Positions 54,255-63,723 of a stretch of 64,000 nucleotides of DNA are shown here, in pieces. Both the position numbers and the translations under genes were made by a program. The notes under the pieces are model-generated. The model was not told where the DNA came from and made no database searches. It was given only the letters and a program-made list of their open reading frames with translations. The stretch covers positions 2,108,001-2,172,000 of the forward strand of contig NZ_AP023087.1 of assembly GCF_045862395.1 (NCBI RefSeq), given 5' to 3'. How positions within the stretch are numbered: the first letter of the stretch is position 1; every line of letters begins with the position of its first letter. This DNA is from Marinicellulosiphila megalodicopiae. Its GTDB lineage: Bacteria > Pseudomonadota > Gammaproteobacteria > Pseudomonadales > Natronospirillaceae.

Positions 54255-54299
54255 CTATGGATGTCTCACTAATTTCCCTATGGATGTCTCACTAATTTC
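54255..54299. repeat. 22-bp tandem duplication
   Basis: CTATGGATGTCTCACTAATT + TC occurs twice (54255-54276 and 54278-54299) with one base between. It lies just before the shortest metH tail fragment. Function unknown. Confidence 0.8.
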
Positions 54300-54307
54300 A
54301 CAGGCTA

Positions 54308-54369
54308 CTAATAATCCAAAACAGGACGTAACCACCTCTCAATAGCCACTAAACCCATTTCTGGACGAC
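54308..54369 (-). pseudogene. metH 3'-end fragment, short copy
   Basis: About 62 bases match the end of metH. The translated end RPEMGLVAIERWLRPVLDY and its stop (TAG, 54308-54310) align with RPEMDIETIERWLRPVLDY of the full gene. Substitutions are numerous but the frame is kept. It lies 23 bases after the stop of the lipoprotein gene on the same strand. Confidence 0.8.
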
Positions 54370-54392
54370 AGTTCGATAAATATTACTACCAT

Positions 54393-56489
54393 TCAATCAC
54401 AACCAATTCGTTCATCAATAATATGCTCATATTGCTCACCACCATTTAAAGTATAATCTTTAACTTCAATATAATGACACTCATCACTGGAAACAATATG
54501 ATTAGATCTGTTTTTTGTAAATAGAGTTGTGCCGTTAGCGCCAAAATAATTGACTTTGTCGTATGGGTTGCTTCTTACTAAAAAATTCCCTATAGCTTCT
54601 GATTGTATATAGGTTACTTCATTATAATTTTTGGAAATAGCACTCTCAATTCGTAGGTGTTGATCATTTGAATCATAATAATCATAAATTCTGTACCAGC
54701 CATAATCTGTTGTTTTAAATTCTGAATATAATGGAGTTGAATTAATTCCACAGTTTTCACTTTGGATTATTTCGCTAATCTTGCTGTTATTTATTTTCAA
54801 AGTTTCGTATGTGATTAAGCCATTATTGACGCAAGAGTATCGATCGATCATGGTTTCATCTTCTTGCTGCGAATCAATAATATCCAACTTTTGTTGTCCA
54901 ATAATATCTGAGAGTTTGAATTGAAATTGGAAGTGAAGATTTACAATTTCTTCAATATTGGATTCATCTATTTCCAATGTGTAATTAGTTGAATCAACCA
55001 CTGGATCAAATCTATAACCTGTAGATGTCGTTAAAGTAATGAACTCTGGGTGTTGTTCATCATTAGAAATTTGAGTTATTTCACTTAATTCTGCATCAAA
55101 ACTTTTTAACCGTAATTGATTTTTTATGTCACTGCTGGTTGAATCGAATATTAATTCTATAAAATATTGGCCATTTTCTAATGAAATGGTTTTCAATCCA
55201 GATTGTTTATTTCTTTCATAAAAATCGTAATAAACTTGAAAACCTTTTTTATCATATATATTCATTTTATAATTTGAGCTGGTGTCAAAATCAAAATATA
55301 TTTCACCCTCATTCAAAACTGAAAATGTGTAGAAAGTTCCACTTTTAATAGATTCAACTTCGGATAATGTATTTACGTTTATTTCTTCAATGAACTCCAC
55401 TGAACCATTATCAAGTTGAAATCTTACTTGAATATTTGGTGTATTTTCTGGTGAATATGCATGCTGGATATGCATATAATAAATCCCTTTGTTTAATAGT
55501 TGGCCGGGGTAAAATTCTTGTTCAGTTCCATTCCAATTATTACCGCTGAAATAATTATTATTGTATATAAATGCATGTTCAATTTTGAGGTTGTCAGAAT
55601 CTAATAATACGGGTGTGAATTTTGTTTTAAAGTCTTCAGAAACAATTGTGAAGTTTAGCTCTGTATTGTCTTCAGTTATATCAATCTTATAGATCAATTT
55701 ATTATGAGTATCAGTCCATTTTCTTGAATCTATAAATGTGTACGTATTTAAGCAGATTTTTTCGGGGTCACCTGTAATAAAATCTTCAATTTTATTGCCA
55801 TTTAAGTAGGTTATTAAAGAATAATCAAGGGGACAGTTTTCGCTATTAAATTGATGGTCTTCTGAAAATACAGTCTCAAAATAAGTATTATCAGCGCCAA
55901 AATATTTGATAGTGTCTTCTGAACGTCTAAAAATACTGCCTAGTTTTTGTGAAATAATAAAAACTTCAGAAATTAAGGATTCATGATCTCCTTGAGCAAA
56001 TACTTCATATTTCCCATGCTTTCCATCATAACCAATTATGTGATCTCTGCTGTGTTGATTTGTTCGATACAATTCTCTTGAAATAGTTCGTCCATCTAGT
56101 TCGCAGTTTTTGGTAGTTATTTCTAAGTTATATTCTAAATCATTTGAATAGCTAATATAGTTATAGCTAGCATCATTAAAACATCGGTACACAGATTCTG
56201 TTATATCATATATTCCGTCATAACTTTGCTTTTGTGTGCCGTCATTTTGATTTATTTGCGTTGGAACATATTGCTGTTCCCAAAGAGAAAATAGCTCTTG
56301 AAGTAGATAATCATAATTATCGTCAGTGAATTTAACACTTAAATCGGAAGGGTAGATAGGCGTATCTAGAATTGTACTAATTGGTTGCTCTTCGATAATC
56401 GCAGGATTTTCAGATTCTGGTGGATTATCAGTAGTGTTACATGATTGGAATGTTAAACATGTTAATAAGGCTATTAAAATTTTATTCAT
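54393..56489 (-). CDS. Lipoprotein with two copies of a four-cysteine domain, unknown function
   Basis: About 698 residues. The N-terminus MNKILIALLTCLTFQSC is a lipoprotein signal with lipidated Cys at SC. Numbering from an alternative ATG at 56504, the first unit (about 98-251) has Cys at 108, 134, 224 and 251; the second (about 553-702) at 558, 585, 676 and 702. The spacings are 26/90/27 and 27/91/26. Both units carry an aligned IKYFGADNT / VNYFGANGT stretch. The middle (about 350-470) resembles PPC-type beta domains. I do not recognise the family. It sits between two metH tail fragments, so it probably arrived by horizontal transfer. No good ribosome site is seen before either ATG. Confidence 0.75.
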   Translation of the reverse strand: MNKILIALLTCLTFQSCNTTDNPPESENPAIIEEQPISTILDTPIYPSDLSVKFTDDNYDYLLQELFSLWEQQYVPTQINQNDGTQKQSYDGIYDITESVYRCFNDASYNYISYSNDLEYNLEITTKNCELDGRTISRELYRTNQHSRDHIIGYDGKHGKYEVFAQGDHESLISEVFIISQKLGSIFRRSEDTIKYFGADNTYFETVFSEDHQFNSENCPLDYSLITYLNGNKIEDFITGDPEKICLNTYTFIDSRKWTDTHNKLIYKIDITEDNTELNFTIVSEDFKTKFTPVLLDSDNLKIEHAFIYNNNYFSGNNWNGTEQEFYPGQLLNKGIYYMHIQHAYSPENTPNIQVRFQLDNGSVEFIEEINVNTLSEVESIKSGTFYTFSVLNEGEIYFDFDTSSNYKMNIYDKKGFQVYYDFYERNKQSGLKTISLENGQYFIELIFDSTSSDIKNQLRLKSFDAELSEITQISNDEQHPEFITLTTSTGYRFDPVVDSTNYTLEIDESNIEEIVNLHFQFQFKLSDIIGQQKLDIIDSQQEDETMIDRYSCVNNGLITYETLKINNSKISEIIQSENCGINSTPLYSEFKTTDYGWYRIYDYYDSNDQHLRIESAISKNYNEVTYIQSEAIGNFLVRSNPYDKVNYFGANGTTLFTKNRSNHIVSSDECHYIEVKDYTLNGGEQYEHIIDERIGCD

Positions 56490-56529
56490 ATTATTGGTGA
56501 TCATTTAGGTGTTTAAAGTTTTAATGTAA

Positions 56530-56553
56530 AAAAGCCGTCAATTGACGGCTTTT
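56530..56553 (-). terminator. 24-bp palindrome, copy of the metH terminator
   Basis: AAAAGCCGTCAA / TTGACGGCTTTT is a perfect palindrome 30 bases after the metH tail copy. It duplicates the hairpin at 58888-58914 behind intact metH, together with the flanking ATATTACAACAAGTTACAACC. It would end minus-strand transcription before the lipoprotein gene. Confidence 0.8.
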
Positions 56554-56582
56554 GCATAGATATTACAACAAGTTACAACCAA

Positions 56583-56794
56583 CTAATAATCCAAAACCGG
56601 ACGCAACCATCTCTCAATAGTTTCTAAATCCATCTCTGGACGACGCTTAGCTAAATCTTCCACTTGGTCTTTATTAATCTTACCCACACCAAAATACTTA
56701 GATTCAGGATGAGAGTAGTACCAGCCACTTACACTGGCTGCTGGCATCATCGCAAAGCTTTCTGTTAACTCTACGCCTGTGTTTTTCTCGCCAT
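56583..56794 (-). pseudogene. metH 3'-end fragment, long copy (212 bp)
   Basis: It matches the last 212 bases of metH at 9 differences (about 96%), from codon GGC of the GEKNTGV motif to the TAG stop. Six differences are silent and three change K/E, F/Y and I/L. That pattern is typical of an allele kept under selection, not of a decaying duplicate. Homology starts abruptly at 56794, next to a run of nine A and a degenerate REP arm. The terminator behind metH is duplicated with it. Confidence 0.9.
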
Positions 56795-56804
56795 AAAAAA
56801 AAAT

Positions 56805-56815
56805 GGGGTCAGGCC
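56805..56815 (+). repeat. Degenerate REP-like arm at the 5' exon of intron copy 2
   Basis: GGGGTCAGGCC directly precedes the intron. It differs from the consensus GGGGTCAGATC at two positions. No reverse partner is visible after the intron. Confidence 0.55.
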
Positions 56816-58793
56816 GTACGCCGTTACCGGCAATATATCTAGCAGGTTAAAGTCCTGTCCTAGGAATTACTCATTCACCTAGGTAGCACTGAAAAGCAGT
56901 GTTCAAGTAATTGGATGCTGTAAGTTTTTCAAAGGCAAAACCGCAGACCGCAACGCAAGTGAATCTGTTTAGCCTCGTTAACTAAATAAGGACGCTGACT
57001 CTCTGTTTTGAAGGGGAAAGCTGTCATCTTTCAATCAAAAATATGATTTCTGATCTGTCTTTTTTAGACAGTCACAAACATATTTAATGAGCATGAACGA
57101 AAGAGTCCTTCGGGGTTATAAGAGTGGTATGTGGTGGAAGATACATTGTGCAGGACGGGAGATCCAATAAGGTGATTTTTTGCAGAATCAACGGTCATTT
57201 ATAAGCGAAGAGCGAAATGATGACGGGCTTTATTGGAAGTCAGAGGGGCTAATAGTACCGTTTGAGGGTGAGCGACAACATAACGACACCCAAGGGAAGT
57301 GGCTCTACTTTATTCATGTAACCAAAGAGGAAAAGGCTCAGATGATTGCATTATGCTATTAACATCTTCCAGTTTGAAAAAACGAGTCGGTGACCTTCAG
57401 AGGAAACTATTTCAAAAAGCCAAACAACAATCCACATTTTGCTTTTATTCAATCTATGACAAGGTTTATCGTTTGGATGTCCTGCAATATGCTTACGAAC
57501 TTGTTAAGAAAAACAATGGCAAACCTGGTTTAGATCGGGTGACATTTGAAACAATAGAACGAGAAATATCAAAGTGGCGTTACTTAAATATTTTACAATC
57601 TAAGCTTAAATTTAATTCCTATCAATCCAGTCCAATTAAACGTGTCGACATACCGAAAGGTAATGGCGAAACTCGTCCGTTGGGTATCCCGAATATTGAA
57701 GATCGAATCATCCAAATGGCTGTTAAAATTGTCATTGAACCAATTTTTGAATCGGGCTTCAGTAATAACAGTTACGGATTTCGTCCTAATCGATCGGCTC
57801 ATCAAGCCATGAACAGTATTACTCAATCGTTAAGATCGGGACATACACAAGTGATTGATGCTGACCTGTCGAAATACTTTGATACCATCGCGCACGTTAA
57901 GCTCATGAAGTTAGTATCGCTGAGAGTTTCTGATAAGAAAGTATTAGCGTTATTAAATCAATGGTTAAAGTCGGTGGTGATCAAAGTAGAAAAGAGCGGA
58001 AAACAAACGGTTATTGCAGGTGGTAAGAAAAGTAAATTAGGCACACCTCAAGGTGGTGTTATCTCGCCATTATTGGCCAATATCTATCTGGATGTATTGG
58101 ATAGAATATGGGACAAACACAATTTAGCATTTAAATTAAAAGCGAAAATAGTTCGATACGCTGACGATTTAGTGATTCTTTGTAAAAATGAAACAGATGC
58201 ATCATATAAAGTGTTAACACAAGTTTTGGGTAAATTAGATTTACAACTTAATGGAGACAAAACTGAAGTGGTAGATTCGCTAAAAGAGAAGTTTAATTTT
58301 CTAGGTTTTGAAATTTCAATGGCAAAAAGCAAACAATCAGGAAAAGTATTCCCGATGGTTGAGCCGTCACAGAAATCGATGAAAAAAGTAAGTGAGAAGA
58401 TTAAATTTTACACTCGAAGAGCGATGAATCCAGTACCGATAAATGAAGTGGTTAGACAATTAAATGCAACAGTCAGAGGCTGGTGCAATTATTTTTATTA
58501 TGGTTACGGTCATCGAAAAATAAAGAAGATCCGATACTATATGGAAGAAAGTCTGCGACACCAACTAAGGTACAGACACAAGGTGAGAAATAGAGGGGCG
58601 AGTTATTATAAATTTCCAAGGCAGTATTTGTACGGTTATTTAGGGTTATATCAGCCACCAGTAAAACCGCGTTGGAAAGTTGTGCATGCTTGAGAAGAAG
58701 GATATCGGAAAGCCGTATGCGGGAGAACCGCACGTACGGTTTGATGAGGGGAGGCTGTCATGTTTTTTTAGATGTGGCTGTCTTCTACTCTAT
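56816..58793 (+). mobile_element. Group II intron, copy 2 (1978 bp)
   Basis: Same boundaries as copy 1 (GTACGCCG...CTCTAT). It is one base longer, with an extra T in the run near 57175, and has about eight substitutions. Domain V is at 58711-58743. It lies in the same orientation as copy 1, 30,050 bases away, and opposite to the surrounding metH sequence. The first 537 bases are ribozyme core without a gene. The 149 bases after it (58794-58942) carry only the metH terminator. Confidence 0.93.
57353..58693 (+). CDS. ltrA: Group II intron reverse transcriptase/maturase, copy 2
   Basis: 446 residues, identical to copy 1 except Tyr for His in GASYYKFPRQ near the C-terminus. The RT palm with YADD, the maturase domain and the absence of an HNH endonuclease are as in copy 1. 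The intact frame shows that both introns could be active. Confidence 0.92.
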   Translation: MLLTSSSLKKRVGDLQRKLFQKAKQQSTFCFYSIYDKVYRLDVLQYAYELVKKNNGKPGLDRVTFETIEREISKWRYLNILQSKLKFNSYQSSPIKRVDIPKGNGETRPLGIPNIEDRIIQMAVKIVIEPIFESGFSNNSYGFRPNRSAHQAMNSITQSLRSGHTQVIDADLSKYFDTIAHVKLMKLVSLRVSDKKVLALLNQWLKSVVIKVEKSGKQTVIAGGKKSKLGTPQGGVISPLLANIYLDVLDRIWDKHNLAFKLKAKIVRYADDLVILCKNETDASYKVLTQVLGKLDLQLNGDKTEVVDSLKEKFNFLGFEISMAKSKQSGKVFPMVEPSQKSMKKVSEKIKFYTRRAMNPVPINEVVRQLNATVRGWCNYFYYGYGHRKIKKIRYYMEESLRHQLRYRHKVRNRGASYYKFPRQYLYGYLGLYQPPVKPRWKVVHA

Positions 58794-58887
58794 TTACATT
58801 TGACATAGACAGTCATTAATAATGTTTTTAAACTAAAGCTGGTGCAGAAACATATCAAGACACACCATAAACAAACAAGCCTAAACA

Positions 58888-58914
58888 AAAAGCCGTCAAT
58901 TGACGGCCTTTTAT
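58888..58914 (-). terminator. Terminator behind metH
   Basis: AAAGCCGTCAA / TTGACGGCcTTT hairpin about 30 bases after the metH stop. A near-identical copy lies at 56530. Confidence 0.85.
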
Positions 58915-58942
58915 TATAGATATTACAACAAGTTACAACCAA

Positions 58943-61900
58943 CTAATAATCCAAAACAGGACGCAACCATCTTTCAATAGTTTCTATATCCATCTCTGGA
59001 CGACGCTTAGCTAAGTCTTCCACTTGGTCTTTATTAATCTTACCCACACCAAAATATTTAGATTCAGGGTGAGAGAAGTACCAGCCACTTACACTAGCTG
59101 CTGGCATCATCGCAAAGCTTTCTGTTAACTTTACGCCTGTGTTTTTCTCGCCATCTAACAATGCAAATAATTTTGCTTTCTCGGTATGGTCAGGGCAGGC
59201 AGGGTAGCCTGGAGCCGGGCGAATGCCTTGGTATTGTTCTTTGATTAACGCGGTATTGTCTAGCGCTTCGTCTTTAACAAATCCCCAATGTTCTTTGCGT
59301 ACTAGCTCGTGCATTTTTTCTGCAAAGGCTTCTGCAAATCGATCGGCTAATGCTTTGATCATAATCGCATTTGGATCATCGCCTTCTGATTCGTATTTTT
59401 TCGCAATTTCTTCTGCGCCAAAACCGGTAGAAGTGATGAATCCACCAATGTAGTCGCCTGCATTAGGGGAGATGAAATCAGACAAACAGTAGTTTGATTT
59501 GCCTTCTGGTTTGCTGCCTTGCTGACGTAAGTTTTGAAGTTGAGTTAATAAATTACCGTCTTCATCGCGTACGTCTAAATCGTCTGTGCCGTTACGCTGA
59601 CATGGCCAAAAACCGATAACTGCATTTGCGGTTAACCATTTTTCGGCCAATATGTTTTTAAGCATCACTTGCGCGTCTGCAAACAATTCTGTGGCGACTT
59701 CGCCTACTACTTTATCGGTTAAGATTTTAGGGTATTTACCTGCTAACCCCCATGAGATAAAAAATGGTGTCCAATCAATATACGGCACTAATTCTTCTAA
59801 CGGGAAGTCTTTAAATACTTTTGTGCCTGTAAATTTAGGCTTAGGCGGTGTGTAGTTTTTCCAGTTTAGTTGCATGGCATTTTGTTGCGCTTGCAAATAG
59901 GTCATAGTTGCTTTAGCTTTACGGTTTTTGTTACGTTCACGTACTTGCACGTATTCTTCTTGAATGCCTTTTACGTAATCTGGTTTGATGTCGTCACTTA
60001 ACAGGTTAGATACTACCGATACCGAACGTGATGCGTCAGGCACGTAAATGACTTGGTCATTTTGGTAGCCTTGCTCAATTTTAACCGCAGTATGGGCTTT
60101 TGATGTCGTTGCGCCACCAATTAATAGTGGAATATGGAAATCATTACGCTGCATTTCACGAGCTACATGCACCATTTCATCTAACGATGGGGTGATCAAA
60201 CCACTTAACCCAATCACGTCGACGTTTTCTTCTCGAGCGGTTTTAAGGATTTTATCCGCCGATACCATCACACCTAAATCGATTACTTCGTAGTTGTTAC
60301 ACTGCAATACAACACCCACAATATTTTTACCAATATCATGTACGTCGCCTTTTACTGTAGCCATTAAGATCTTGCCTTTTGCTTTGGCACCTTCTTCTTT
60401 TAATGCTTCAATAAACGGCACCAGATGCGCAACGGCTTGCTTCATAACACGCGCTGATTTAACCACCTGTGGTAAGAACATTTTACCCGCGCCAAATAAA
60501 TCACCGACTACATTCATGCCGTCCATTAATGGACCTTCAATCACGTGTACGGGTTTATCAGCTTCTAATCGCGCTTCTTCTGTATCTTCAATAATGTGGG
60601 CGGTAATGCCTTTCACTAACGCATGTTCGATACGTTTGTTAACAGGAAAGCTGCGCCATTCTTGGGTTTCTTTTTCAGCTGCTACGCCATCACCACGGTA
60701 TTTGTCGGCAATTTCTAATAATCGATCGGTACCGTCTGGACGACGATTTAAAATTACATCTTCTACGCGCTCTTTTAATTCCGCTGGAATATCATCATAA
60801 ACCACCAATTGAGACGCGTTAACGATGCCCATTGAAAGACCGGCTTTAATGGCGTGATATAAAAATACTGAGTGAATCGCCTCACGCACTGGGTTGTTAC
60901 CACGAAATGAGAACGATACGTTGGATACACCACCGGAAATTTTAGCAAACGGTAAGTTTTTAGTGATGTATTCGCATGATTCAATAAAGTCCACTGCGTA
61001 GTTATTGTGCTCTTCAATACCTGTTGCCACCGCAAAGATGTTCGGGTCAAAAATAATATCTTCAGGTGGAAAGCCAATTTCCATTAATGTGTCGTAAGAG
61101 CGCTTACAAATTTCGTTTTTACGCGTAACGGTGTCGGCTTGACCTACTTCGTCAAAGGCCATTACAACTACTGCAGCGCCATATTTCATACAGAGCTTGG
61201 CTTGTTTGATGAAATTCTCATCGCCTTCTTTTAATGAAATTGAGTTAACAATACATTTACCCTGTACACATTTAAGACCCGCTTCAATGATGTCCCATTT
61301 AGAGGAATCGATCATGATTGGCACACGGCTAATGTCTGGCTCGCCAGCAAGTAGGTTTAAGTAATGCACCATCGCGTCTTTTGATTCCAACATGCCTTCA
61401 TCCATGTTGATATCAATCACCTGAGCGCCACCTTCCACTTGCTCTAAAGCTACTTCTAGGGCAGTTGTGTATTCTTCTTCAACAATTAGGCGTTTGAAAC
61501 GGGCAGAACCGGTTACGTTGTTACGTTCACCCACGTTGACAAACAAGCTATTGTGATCTACATAAAATGGCTCAAGGCCACTTAAGCTCATTCTGTGTGT
61601 GTCTTCTTTTAATGGGCGAGGGGCGTGGTTGGTCATTTCTTCAGCGATCGCTTTAATATGCGAAGGCGTCGTTCCACAACAACCACCAATGATGTTTACA
61701 AAACCCGCTTCAGCAAAGCCTTTAACGATGCCAACCATTTCTTGTGCGTCTTGATCGTATTCACCAAATTCATTAGGCAAACCCGCATTTGGATGAGCCG
61801 AGACACGACACTGACCCACTGCGCTGTTTGATAATGCTTCAACGTATGGGCGTAATTCTTCAGCACCTAATGCGCAGTTTAAACCGATTGAAACAGGATT

Positions 61901-62617
61901 TGCGTGTTTCATTGAGTTGTAAAAGGCTTCAGTGGTTTGGCCTGACAGCGTACGGCCAGAGGCATCAGTAATGGTGCCTGAAATCATAATCGGTAATTCA
62001 AAACCTAACTCTTCAAACACGGTTTTAACAGCAAAGATGGCCGCTTTTGCGTTTAAAGTATCAAAGATCGTTTCGATCAAAATGATGTCCGCGCCGCCTT
62101 CTATCAAGCCTTTAGTAGATGCGACATAATCTTCAGCTAATGCATCAAAGGTTACATTTCGAAAAGCAGGGTCGTTTACATCGGGAGAAATGCTTAATGT
62201 ACGACTTGTTGGACCTAACACACCTGCAACAAAACGAGGTTTGTCAGGGGTTTCTAATGTTTTAGCGTCACAGGCTTCGCGCGCAATTTTTGCTGCCTGC
62301 ACGTTAATCTCATAGGCAATTTCTTGCATTTGGTAATCGGCTTGGGAAATAGTCGTTGCGTTAAACGAGTTAGTTTCAATGATATCTGCGCCCGCATCTA
62401 AGTATTGTTTGTGAATACTTTTGATGATGTCAGGCTGAGTAATGCTTAATAAGTCATTATTGCCCTTGATGTCCATATGATAATCAGAGAAACGCTCACC
62501 GCGGTAATCCGCTTCGTCTAATTTAAATTCCTGAATTAATGATCCCATCGCGCCATCTAAAATCAGAATACGTTGTTCTAAAGCGCGATAAAAAGCTTCG
62601 ATGCGGGGGTTTGACAT
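58943..62617 (-). CDS. metH: Cobalamin-dependent methionine synthase
   Basis: MetH transfers a methyl group from methyltetrahydrofolate to homocysteine through cobalamin. The 1224 residues (E. coli 1227) contain the homocysteine module with zinc ligands in GLNCALGA and GGCCGTTP, the folate module (VNVGERNNVTGSARF), the cobalamin cap and B12 module with GDVHDIGKNIVG, and the AdoMet reactivation domain ending ERWLRPVLDY. I saw no cobalamin or SAM riboswitch upstream. Its 3' end is duplicated twice downstream. Confidence 0.97.
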   Translation of the reverse strand: MSNPRIEAFYRALEQRILILDGAMGSLIQEFKLDEADYRGERFSDYHMDIKGNNDLLSITQPDIIKSIHKQYLDAGADIIETNSFNATTISQADYQMQEIAYEINVQAAKIAREACDAKTLETPDKPRFVAGVLGPTSRTLSISPDVNDPAFRNVTFDALAEDYVASTKGLIEGGADIILIETIFDTLNAKAAIFAVKTVFEELGFELPIMISGTITDASGRTLSGQTTEAFYNSMKHANPVSIGLNCALGAEELRPYVEALSNSAVGQCRVSAHPNAGLPNEFGEYDQDAQEMVGIVKGFAEAGFVNIIGGCCGTTPSHIKAIAEEMTNHAPRPLKEDTHRMSLSGLEPFYVDHNSLFVNVGERNNVTGSARFKRLIVEEEYTTALEVALEQVEGGAQVIDINMDEGMLESKDAMVHYLNLLAGEPDISRVPIMIDSSKWDIIEAGLKCVQGKCIVNSISLKEGDENFIKQAKLCMKYGAAVVVMAFDEVGQADTVTRKNEICKRSYDTLMEIGFPPEDIIFDPNIFAVATGIEEHNNYAVDFIESCEYITKNLPFAKISGGVSNVSFSFRGNNPVREAIHSVFLYHAIKAGLSMGIVNASQLVVYDDIPAELKERVEDVILNRRPDGTDRLLEIADKYRGDGVAAEKETQEWRSFPVNKRIEHALVKGITAHIIEDTEEARLEADKPVHVIEGPLMDGMNVVGDLFGAGKMFLPQVVKSARVMKQAVAHLVPFIEALKEEGAKAKGKILMATVKGDVHDIGKNIVGVVLQCNNYEVIDLGVMVSADKILKTAREENVDVIGLSGLITPSLDEMVHVAREMQRNDFHIPLLIGGATTSKAHTAVKIEQGYQNDQVIYVPDASRSVSVVSNLLSDDIKPDYVKGIQEEYVQVRERNKNRKAKATMTYLQAQQNAMQLNWKNYTPPKPKFTGTKVFKDFPLEELVPYIDWTPFFISWGLAGKYPKILTDKVVGEVATELFADAQVMLKNILAEKWLTANAVIGFWPCQRNGTDDLDVRDEDGNLLTQLQNLRQQGSKPEGKSNYCLSDFISPNAGDYIGGFITSTGFGAEEIAKKYESEGDDPNAIMIKALADRFAEAFAEKMHELVRKEHWGFVKDEALDNTALIKEQYQGIRPAPGYPACPDHTEKAKLFALLDGEKNTGVKLTESFAMMPAASVSGWYFSHPESKYFGVGKINKDQVEDLAKRRPEMDIETIERWLRPVLDY

Positions 62618-62735
62618 AATTGGCCTATTAAATAAAGTGTAATTAAAGGTGCAAATAAAAAAAGAGCGCGATTATACCAAAGTTTGGGGCGTTGTTATAT
62701 TCAAAATTAGAAGGAATTAGGAATTACGAAATTTA

Positions 62736-62865
62736 AGCCTGGGGTCAGATCCAAAATAAGCCTGTGGTCAGATCCAAAATATTCAAAACGAATGATATTC
62801 TGGGGAATTTTAAAAAAATGGATCTGACCCCTGATTTAACAAAAATTTATCATGGGGTCGGATCC
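62736..62865. repeat. REP-like repeat cluster F upstream of metH
   Basis: Forward arms are at 62741 (GGGGTCAGATCC), 62764 (one mismatch, GTGGTCAGATCC) and 62854 (GGGGTCGGATCC), with a reverse arm at 62820 (GGATCTGACCCC). The first two lie in a tandem 23-bp duplication beginning AAGCCTGGGGTCAGATCC. The 118 bases between metH and the cluster hold no gene. Confidence 0.85.
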
Positions 62866-62954
62866 AAAATATTCTTAAGGAATCTTAAAATTTAGGAGCC
62901 TATTGATAATTTCTAGAATTTAGCTGGTTTTTCTAAGACCAGTACGCAATTCGC

Positions 62955-63422
62955 CTAACTCAATTATAAATACCTCATTATGTGAATATTTACTAATGAT
63001 AATAACATCCTCAATTGCGCCGCATTTTTTGATAGCCCTTTAAATGTCACTTATCGAAACCCAATTTAGCGTTTTACAATTCTAAAAATACACTCCAACT
63101 TTACTCTTAATTATGCCTTTTATTGTTTGCGCTGCTTTTTAGTCATTGTAGATTGTGTCTTTTCGCTTTTTTCCTTCTATGTTTTTTATTAATGTATTTG
63201 GTTGTTTTGCGATCACCTATTATGGATTAAGTGAACACAAAGCATCATTTCAAGCGGATAAAGCTGACGACCTTTGTTGTGCATTTTGGGATAAAATGAA
63301 TCGATGATAGGCAGAAAAACGCCCCAAGGAACAAGTTCTTCCATTTGATTAAGGAATTTTTCTTTTCGAGTTTGTTTTCGTTTTAAATGGGATTCTGCGT
63401 CTGTAAAGCTGAGTTGTTTCAT
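62955..63422 (-). pseudogene. Decayed IS5-family transposase
   Basis: The N-terminus (63422-63213) reads MKQLSFTDAESHLKRKQTRK ... LVPWGVFLP ... YPLEMMLCVHLIHNR and then stops, matching the start of IS5-family transposases. Further on in another frame (about 63118-62955), LRVKLECIFRIVKR, VTFKGLSKNAAQL and MLLSLVNIHIMRYL match the C-terminal end (KVEHPFRVIKRQFG...RYRGLAKNTAQL...). Stops replace at least two residues, and the DDE catalytic core between the two parts is missing, so it is an internally deleted relic. Confidence 0.8.
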
Positions 63423-63723
63423 GTGATATATAGGTTATATTTAAAATTAATGGACACTCATATTTTAGCATTATTTAAACAGAGTTTCCTAAAATCTCGT
63501 TTGAAATACTTACTTTGATGTGGAGATAAGTTTTTTAGTTATTGAAAGGGGCAAACGAAAAGCATATTCGCTATTGTAGAAGTTATGTTTAAAGTACAAC
63601 TTAAATGATGATTGAAATACATACAAAATTAAAAACTCTTTTCGAACAATTTTATTAGTTGGTATTTGATTTAAATGCCAAACTTCTATATGTTGCAGCT
63701 CAAATTATATTCAGGTTATTGCA

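Noticed and set aside
62618..62740. Cobalamin or SAM riboswitch ahead of metH
   Set aside because: The leader is short and AT-rich; I see no B12-box-like sequence or multi-helix fold before the repeats begin.
62920..63038. Minus-strand frame reading RAIKKCGAIEDVIIISKYSH and ending GLRKTS, taken at first as a small gene
   Set aside because: Another frame of the same bases matches the C-terminus of IS5-family transposases, so it is part of that relic.
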